A stretch of 64,000 nucleotides of DNA from Pseudomonadota bacterium (GTDB lineage Bacteria > Pseudomonadota > Alphaproteobacteria > RF32 > CAG-239), in assembly GCA_018362935.1 (NCBI GenBank), contig JAHALQ010000005.1:76268-140267 (forward strand), given 5' to 3'. The notes below the pieces were generated by a model, which saw nothing but the letters and a program-made list of their open reading frames with translations, was not told the DNA's origin and ran no database searches. A program made the translations under genes and the position numbers. This document shows, in pieces, positions 59,586 to 64,000 of the stretch (positions within the stretch are counted from its first letter, which is position 1; each line of letters opens with the position of its first letter).

Positions 59586-60023
59586 CTACTCCACAACCTT
59601 GATACCCATAGAAACGGCCTGGCCTTTAACCATGTTCATCGCTGCATCGACAGTCGAGCAGTTCAAATCCGGCATTTTGGCTTCGGCGATTTCCTTGACC
59701 TGGGCAATTGTAATCTGACCGGCAACAACCTTGCCCGGCTCTTTGGAAGCAGACTTAACATTGGCAGCCTTCTTCAGATAATAAGCGACGGGAGGAAGTT
59801 TGGTGATAAATGTGAAGGACTTGTCTTCAAAAGCGGTAATAACGACCGGAACCGGAATACCGGGTTCCAATTTCTGAGTTGCCGCGTTAAACGCTTTGCA
59901 GAATTCCATAATGTTCAAGCCTTTTTGGCCCAGAGCCGGACCAACCGGAGGAGAAGGGTTAGCTTTTCCAGCGGGGATTTGAAGCTTGATTAATCCTAAA
60001 ATTTTCTTTTTAGATTTAGCCAT
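59586..60023 (-). CDS. rplK: 50S ribosomal protein L11
   Basis: GTPase-centre protein, target of thiopeptides and needed for the RelA response. 145 residues: KILGLIKLQIPAGKANPSPP, then VGPALGQKGLNIMEFCKAFN and the C-terminal RNA-binding domain ending NCSTVDAAMNMVKGQAVSMG. AAGGGT precedes ATG 60023; the frame is open upstream but not conserved. In most relatives secE-nusG precede rplK; here the upstream neighbour is an unrelated divergent gene. Confidence 0.98.
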   Translation of the reverse strand: MAKSKKKILGLIKLQIPAGKANPSPPVGPALGQKGLNIMEFCKAFNAATQKLEPGIPVPVVITAFEDKSFTFITKLPPVAYYLKKAANVKSASKEPGKVVAGQITIAQVKEIAEAKMPDLNCSTVDAAMNMVKGQAVSMGIKVVE

Positions 60024-60142
60024 TTTCATACCCTTAAATGAGGTTTCGTGGTTTTTCAGACGATGGCTCGCCTCCCACGAAATTGTGTTATACATACGAT
60101 TCGCGCCACAGGAAGAGAAACTCCTCCGTCAGCGTGAGCCTC

Positions 60143-60170
60143 TGTATACCACAATCGATTCATTTTGCAA
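60143..60170 (-). promoter_or_regulatory. Promoter of rplKA
   Basis: On the minus strand TTGCAA (60170..60165), 16 bp, TATACA (60148..60143), about 120 bp before the rplK start. The leader between them includes a CGTGG...CCACG pairing. Confidence 0.6.
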
Positions 60171-60378
60171 GCATTTTTTGTCATCAGCCGGCGATTCAGT
60201 CTGTAAATTCGCTTCATAAATCCACAGGGCAATTTTTTTGTCTATATTTGTTGCCAAAAAGGATAATACATTATATATTATTAGCATAGCAATATATTAT
60301 TCTGGATTTATTCTCCGTTAACCTTCGGAAATCCGGAAGCTTTTTTTACGACAACGTCACTAAATATATATCAACCTT
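60171..60378 (+). promoter_or_regulatory. Upstream region of 60379 gene
   Basis: TCCACA (60221-60226), 16 bp, TATATT (60243-60248) is a possible plus-strand promoter; TTTTGTCTATATTTGT recurs here and in the promoter at 35774-35790. A hairpin CTTCGG-AAAT-CCGGAAG followed by seven T (60322-60347) then lies in the leader, as an attenuator would. No Shine-Dalgarno is evident before ATG 60379. Confidence 0.4.
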
Positions 60379-60861
60379 ATGGAAACAGCTAACTATTTCC
60401 GTTGCGGCTTCCGTCTTAATTCGACTGTCGAAGCCACTGTACGCTGTATCAAAGACGACCGCGTTCGTTTCAGCGTTACAAATTGTTACGGTGAGGAATG
60501 CAACGCCTGGTTTTACATCCATGGCGAACACATCAACCCTCATCAAGTATATCATCGCGGCACGACCATCCCGGTTCGTGTAATACGCATATCCAAAGAT
60601 ACGCGCCGCAGCAAGGAAACAATTGTAGAAGTACGACCCGAATTTCTGCCGGTCGACAGCTTTCTCGCAGAGCATCCGCTCGGCAGTCAGCTGCAGGGTC
60701 GGATTGAAGAAATCAACGGCTCCGGAATGCTTGTTCGTTTGGCAGAAAACGTTTTTTGCCTGGTAAAACGGATTAAAACCGCCAAGTCCGGCATGTTTGT
60801 CTTCTGCAAGCTCAGTCGCTACAACGCCAACCGCAAGGTCTTGTTTGCGACAATATTATAA
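60379..60861 (+). CDS. Small protein with two OB/S1-like segments
   Basis: 160 residues, basic, with two similar halves. The first (TVEATVRCIKDDRVRFSVTN) and second (SQLQGRIEEINGSGMLVRLA) both have the strand-G-x-I/V-strand pattern of S1/OB-fold RNA-binding domains, the second being clearer. Cys residues are scattered rather than paired. No family assigned. Position beside the ribosomal-protein cluster and the fold suggest RNA binding; this is inference. Closed by a long terminator. Confidence 0.65.
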   Translation: METANYFRCGFRLNSTVEATVRCIKDDRVRFSVTNCYGEECNAWFYIHGEHINPHQVYHRGTTIPVRVIRISKDTRRSKETIVEVRPEFLPVDSFLAEHPLGSQLQGRIEEINGSGMLVRLAENVFCLVKRIKTAKSGMFVFCKLSRYNANRKVLFATIL

Positions 60862-60911
60862 AACCATAAAAATATAAGCTCTGTAGAAACAGGGCTTATA
60901 TTTTTATGGTT
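60862..60911. terminator. Long hairpin terminator after 60379 gene
   Basis: AACCATAAAAATATAAGC.CTGT-agaa-ACAG.GCTTATATTTTTATGGTT: a stem of about 22 bp with one mismatch. Confidence 0.85.
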
Positions 60912-60963
60912 ATTTGAATAAATATTGGTTATACTGCTCCTTATATAATATTAAGGAGCCGTT

Positions 60964-62253
60964 ATGAAAAAAAATTATACCTGTATCGGGATAATGACCG
61001 GCAATTCGCTTGATGCCGTCGATATTGTCCTCACCCGCTTTGAACAAGAGCAAATGCGCGACCTCGCCAGCCACAGCAAAGAAATCCCGCCGCAGATATC
61101 GCAAAATTTCCGCTTGCTCAAGCAGCAGTTGGCAGAAAACCAAGGCGACATTCAGGCTATTTACAATCAGAACAAGGAAGCCTTTACCGCCCTGCATGAC
61201 GCTTATATCAGGCTGGTTGCCGAAACCATTAACGAAATGCTTGAACAAAACAGCATCTCAGCCTCCTCAATTGACGCCGTCGGCTTTCATGGGCAGACCT
61301 GCTACCACCTGCCGCCTTCCGTCGCTCAAGACGGCCAACAGCCCAACACCCTGCAAATCGGCTCCGGACAAATGCTGTCTGACCTCACAGGCATTCCGGT
61401 TGCTTTCGATTTCCGCTCCGATGACCTCATGAACGGCGGCGAAGCCGCGCCGCTGGCGCCGGTTCATAACCAGCATTTGGCCAAAGACCTCAAAGCCAAA
61501 GGCATTTTCCCGCTGGCTTTCTGCAACGGCGGCAACACCGGCAATATCGCCGTAATATACGCTGACAAGGTCATGGGCTGGGACACCGGGCCGTTCAACC
61601 ACTTTGTTGACAGCCTGACGCGGACGGAGAAAAACGAACCCTGCGATTATGACGGCAAATACGGCCGCCGCGGAAACATCAACGCGGCTCTTCTGCAAGA
61701 CTTGTTTGACCACGCGGTGCAAACACAGAACGGCGAAAACTTTTTGCTCAAAAACCCGCCTAAATCTTCCGATCCGGTATGGTACAAAATGATTCCGGGG
61801 CTGACGGACAAAACGATTCCCTTTGAAGACCGCGTGCGCACTGCCGAATTTTTCAGCGCTTATATTTTTGCTTACACGCTTCAATATTCCCCTGTCGGCA
61901 CACCCGATTATCTTCTGGTTTTCGGCGGCGGCTGGAACAACCCTGTCATTATGGAAGATTTTAAATCCCTGCTCCGCGGCGAAGCCGGGATTCTGCCCGA
62001 ACATAAAGAGGTTTTTGAAAAAATCAAAAATTCCAAAGCGCAAATCGAATGGTCTGACAAATACGGTTACAACGGCAAATTTATGGAAGCGCGCATATTT
62101 GCCGACATGGCCAAATGCCTGCTGGCAAATGAGCCTTTTTCCTACCCGGAAACCACCGGCTGCAAAACTCCGACCGTCGGCGGCATTCTTGTGCATCCGG
62201 GGGATAAAAATCCGCTGCTGTGGTCGCGTGCGGCCAAAGGCTGGAACCAGTAA
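60964..62253 (+). CDS. anmK: Anhydro-N-acetylmuramic acid kinase AnmK
   Basis: Cleaves and phosphorylates 1,6-anhydro-MurNAc from recycled peptidoglycan to MurNAc-6-P. 429 residues in the ASKHA fold: CIGIMTGNSLDAVDIVLTRF (phosphate-1, with the catalytic Asp), GFHGQTCYHLPPS, then NTLQIGSGQMLSDLTGIPVA and WDTGPFNHFVDS. Somewhat longer than the usual about 370, with inserts in the C-terminal half (CKTPTVGGILVHPGDK). Alone on the plus strand; AGGAG before ATG. Confidence 0.9.
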   Translation: MKKNYTCIGIMTGNSLDAVDIVLTRFEQEQMRDLASHSKEIPPQISQNFRLLKQQLAENQGDIQAIYNQNKEAFTALHDAYIRLVAETINEMLEQNSISASSIDAVGFHGQTCYHLPPSVAQDGQQPNTLQIGSGQMLSDLTGIPVAFDFRSDDLMNGGEAAPLAPVHNQHLAKDLKAKGIFPLAFCNGGNTGNIAVIYADKVMGWDTGPFNHFVDSLTRTEKNEPCDYDGKYGRRGNINAALLQDLFDHAVQTQNGENFLLKNPPKSSDPVWYKMIPGLTDKTIPFEDRVRTAEFFSAYIFAYTLQYSPVGTPDYLLVFGGGWNNPVIMEDFKSLLRGEAGILPEHKEVFEKIKNSKAQIEWSDKYGYNGKFMEARIFADMAKCLLANEPFSYPETTGCKTPTVGGILVHPGDKNPLLWSRAAKGWNQ

Positions 62254-62256
62254 CAT

Positions 62257-62285
62257 AAAAAGCTTCCCCTTCGGGAAGCTTTTTT
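62257..62285. terminator. Bidirectional terminator (anmK / mscL)
   Basis: AAAAGCTTCCC-cttc-GGGAAGCTTTTTT, T/A-runs in both directions between convergent stops. Confidence 0.93.
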
Positions 62286-62296
62286 CTTGGAAGAAT

Positions 62297-62794
62297 TTAT
62301 TTTTTCTTCGGTTTTTCGCAAGGCAACTCTGATGTGCAGTGCGGGCAGCGGCTGGCATTAATCGAAATTTCGCTGCAGCAGAACGGACAAACTTTTGTCG
62401 TCGGTTCTTTGGCTTCTTCGGCCGCTTCCTTGCGTTCCATTTTTGCCTGCAGTTCATTAATCGCCTTAATCAGAATAAACACGGCAAAAGCGACTATCAG
62501 AAAGCTGATTAACGCATTGACAAACAAACCCAAATTCAAGGTTACCGCGCCGGCAGCCTGAGCGGCGCTCAACGAATGGTATGGAGCCGGAGTCGCGCCG
62601 TCTTTCAGCACGACAAACAAATTGGTAAAATCAACTTTGCCGAGCAGCAGCCCGATCGGCGGCATAATAACGTCTTTCACCAGAGAGTCGACAATTTTGC
62701 CGAAAGCTGCACCGATGATAATACCGACAGCCATGTCGATAACATTACCGCGCATCGCAAATTTCTTAAATTCCGTAACCAAATTCTTAAACAT
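62297..62794 (-). CDS. mscL: Large-conductance mechanosensitive channel with zinc ribbon
   Basis: Homopentameric channel that opens under membrane tension to release solutes. 165 residues: MFKNLVTEFKKFAMRGNVID, TM1 DMAVGIIIGAAFGKIVDSLV, the periplasmic loop, and TM2 LFVNALISFLIVAFAVFILI. After the usual C-terminal helix it adds a zinc ribbon C-P-F-C-C...C-P-H-C (about 138-157), known from some MscL subfamilies. CGGAG before ATG 62794 decides the start. Confidence 0.95.
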   Translation of the reverse strand: MFKNLVTEFKKFAMRGNVIDMAVGIIIGAAFGKIVDSLVKDVIMPPIGLLLGKVDFTNLFVVLKDGATPAPYHSLSAAQAAGAVTLNLGLFVNALISFLIVAFAVFILIKAINELQAKMERKEAAEEAKEPTTKVCPFCCSEISINASRCPHCTSELPCEKPKKK

Positions 62795-62961
62795 TATTTT
62801 CTCCGTACAAAATTTCCAACACAATCTATTTCTAATTAAAAGCTCCGTAAAATCAAGAAAAAATTAGTTAATTCAATAGACCTTATTCGTTATAAAAAGA
62901 TACGTCAAATGACAAAAAACAGTCCTGAAATTTAATCCAGAACTGTTTTATAAACAAATAA

Positions 62962-63585
62962 TCATAAATTGTCCACACGCTTAACAAACACCGGACGAAC
63001 AAATAAAATATCATAATCAGAATATGTACCATCAAACTGGATACTGTAAGAAGCGGCATACGAGGCACGTTCTTTCTTTGATGACGTCCAGTAAGGCCCT
63101 TTGCCCCAAACTTCTTTCCCTAAAAGCCGACAGGAAGGGTTAATTTTTTCATAAAAATTGAAAACCTCATGCATATCCCTGTAACTCAGCCATTGCGCTT
63201 CTCCTTCAGCAACAAAAGAACTGCAAAATTTTCGGGTAAATATTGTGCCGTCAGAATTATTGTATTCCTTTTGTACAAAAGTGTCGCCATATAACAAACT
63301 GTCTTTTACAAGCAAAACAACCGATTTAACAGTTTTACTTTTTATCAGTTTTTGCGATACGGAATCATCATCGTACCAAAACATCCCCGGCGTTATCATT
63401 CCTAAATTATCTTCTGTAATGGGAATAACACCGCCTTGAAAAGATGCAACCAGATTAATTTTGAAATCATTGGGCAAATCGCTTAACTTCAATTCTCCGT
63501 CGGAAATAAAACTTTCGAAAAGTTCCGCCGGAGTCACATCATGTTGTCTAAGCAACTCTTTAATTAGCTCTAATCTTTTTTCCAT
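62962..63585 (-). CDS. AT-rich orphan, DUF1566/Lcl-like C-terminus
   Basis: 207 residues. The C-terminal part (GPYWTSSKKERASYAASYSI, then FDGTYSDYDILFVRPVFVKR) has the W-T-S-S ... A-x-x-x-x-F-x-G ... V-R-P-V pattern of DUF1566/Lcl C-terminal domains found in surface and fimbrial proteins. The N-terminus (MEKRLELIKELLRQHDVTPA) is helical and there is no signal peptide. Codons are visibly more A/T-rich than in neighbouring genes, suggesting acquisition. No operon partner. Confidence 0.65.
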   Translation of the reverse strand: MEKRLELIKELLRQHDVTPAELFESFISDGELKLSDLPNDFKINLVASFQGGVIPITEDNLGMITPGMFWYDDDSVSQKLIKSKTVKSVVLLVKDSLLYGDTFVQKEYNNSDGTIFTRKFCSSFVAEGEAQWLSYRDMHEVFNFYEKINPSCRLLGKEVWGKGPYWTSSKKERASYAASYSIQFDGTYSDYDILFVRPVFVKRVDNL

Positions 63586-63794
63586 AACTATATATAAATT
63601 ATATTATTTCTTAATGTCTTTTATAACTATTACTTTTCAAAAAGCAATAAAATTCCGACCTTTGTATTTCATTCTTACACGGAAATTCGTTTAGATAGAG
63701 TCAAAAAATTAGTTTTATACCAAACCTAAAAACTCAAGATTTGAAAATTATAACGTGAAAAACAAAAGTCATTTTCCATTAAAAACGCGGAGAG
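63586..63794. other. Gap before tuf with a stray palindrome arm
   Basis: AT-rich. At 63731-63766 a stretch CTCAAGATTTGA..ATTATA closely matches the left arm of palindrome 4 (57228-57259) without a matching right arm, and AGATAGAGT appears at about 63693 and 63801. This looks like the remnant of another palindrome copy. No gene seen. Confidence 0.55.
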
Positions 63795-63890
63795 TGGTTC
63801 AGATAGAGTGAAAAAAAGAAGAGAGAAAATTCTAGCGTACAAAAAACGTACATAAATTTTCTCTCTTCGCATTTTTTGCTCTGGATGAGC
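63795..63890 (-). repeat. Stop-codon-flush palindrome 7, after tuf
   Basis: About 96 bp: inner arms GAGAGAAAATT / AATTTTCTCTC (perfect), further pairing out to GAAAAAAAGAA / TTCGCATTTTTTGC. The tip is CTAGCGTACAAAAAACGTACATAAA. It starts about 20 bp after the tuf stop. Tip and placement match the other six. Confidence 0.82.
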
Positions 63891-63910
63891 TGCTATACGT
63901 GTTCTAAAAC

Positions 63911-64000
63911 CTACTTCAGGATTTTAGAGACGACACCGGCGCCGACGGTATGACCGCCTTCGCGGATCGCGAAACGCAAACCTTCGTTCATCGCAATCGG
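63911..64000 (-). CDS. tuf: Elongation factor Tu, C-terminal fragment (cut by window edge)
   Basis: The last 29 codons are visible and read PIAMNEGLRFAIREGGHTVG, then AGVVSKILK and the stop. This is the conserved domain-3 end of EF-Tu (R-E-G-G-x-T-V-G-A-G-V-V). The rest lies beyond the window. The stop is followed by palindrome 7. Confidence 0.95.
   Translation of the reverse strand, partial: PIAMNEGLRFAIREGGHTVGAGVVSKILK

Noticed and set aside
57222..63890. CRISPR array or tandem repeat
   Set aside because: The palindromes are kilobases apart with differing stems and no regular spacers.

Overview
The window looks like the chromosome of an uncultured, probably host-associated alphaproteobacterium. 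The support is a CarD-type regulator, the order rarA-crcB-rluC-...-ATP12 that is common in Alphaproteobacteria, pgsA next to uvrC and an EnvZ/OmpR-type pair, DUF3108, and several exported cysteine-rich or lipid-anchored proteins without clear relatives. Most of it is housekeeping sequence. I see no tRNA, rRNA, CRISPR array, integrase, transposase or prophage gene. Lineage is inferred from gene content only.

Layout. 1-2.2 kb: mreB-mreC-mreD (minus strand, mreD cut by the edge). 2.3-5.1 kb: a GNAT acetyltransferase, miaA and ddl. 5.2-7.4 kb: DUF3108 protein and trhP (plus). 7.4-8.2 kb: a TPR-like and a cysteine-cluster protein. 8.3-9.0 kb: an unrecognised structured RNA with a small XRE-type gene. 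9.0-14.5 kb: the minus-strand run rarA-crcB-rluC-asmA-ATP12-acyP. 14.6-20.0 kb: a three-gene module of TolC-like SPOR lipoprotein, pentapeptide-repeat protein and VirD4/TraG-type ATPase. 20-25.3 kb: oxidoreductase, truA, recX, hslO, a lipoprotein, apaG and carD. 25.5-28.6 kb: a four-repeat cysteine-rich exported protein and small genes. 28.6-32.5 kb: glmM, a second and partly deleted copy of the RNA/XRE unit, and ftsH. 32.7-39.3 kb: DsbA-like protein, DUF47-pit-rlmH, rplU-rpmA-obgE-rsfS and a nuclease. 39.4-48.4 kb: lipoprotein; CaCA antiporter-uvrC-pgsA-response regulator-histidine kinase-acidic protein. 48.4-60 kb: rpoC, rpoB, rplL, rplJ, rplA and rplK (all minus). 60.4-64 kb: OB-fold protein, anmK, mscL, an AT-rich orphan and the 3' end of tuf.

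The most unusual signal is not a protein. Seven long palindromes, about 95-127 bp, lie directly after the stop codons of minus-strand genes (mreB, acyP, ftsH, rplL, rplJ, rplA, tuf). Their stems differ from locus to locus but keep pairing, while the tip (…GTGTAC-loop-GTACAtgAG…) is conserved. Two of them end a duplicated unit, at 8.35-9.0 kb and 30.14-30.66 kb, that also carries a sigma70-like promoter, a structured RNA with a covarying hairpin and terminator, and an XRE-type gene. In the second unit the gene has lost its 5' half but the RNA is intact. These look like one family of 3'-end elements plus an RNA/XRE unit that travels with one subtype.

The conserved genes cover cell shape and wall (mreBCD, ddl, glmM, anmK), translation and RNA modification (miaA, trhP, truA, rluC, rlmH, rsfS, obgE, ribosomal proteins), transcription (rpoBC, carD), repair (rarA, recX, uvrC) and envelope proteostasis and transport (ftsH, DsbA-like, hslO, pit, CaCA, mscL, crcB). 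The ribosomal cluster is rearranged: rplK is not preceded by secE-nusG, and tuf is separated from it by anmK and mscL.
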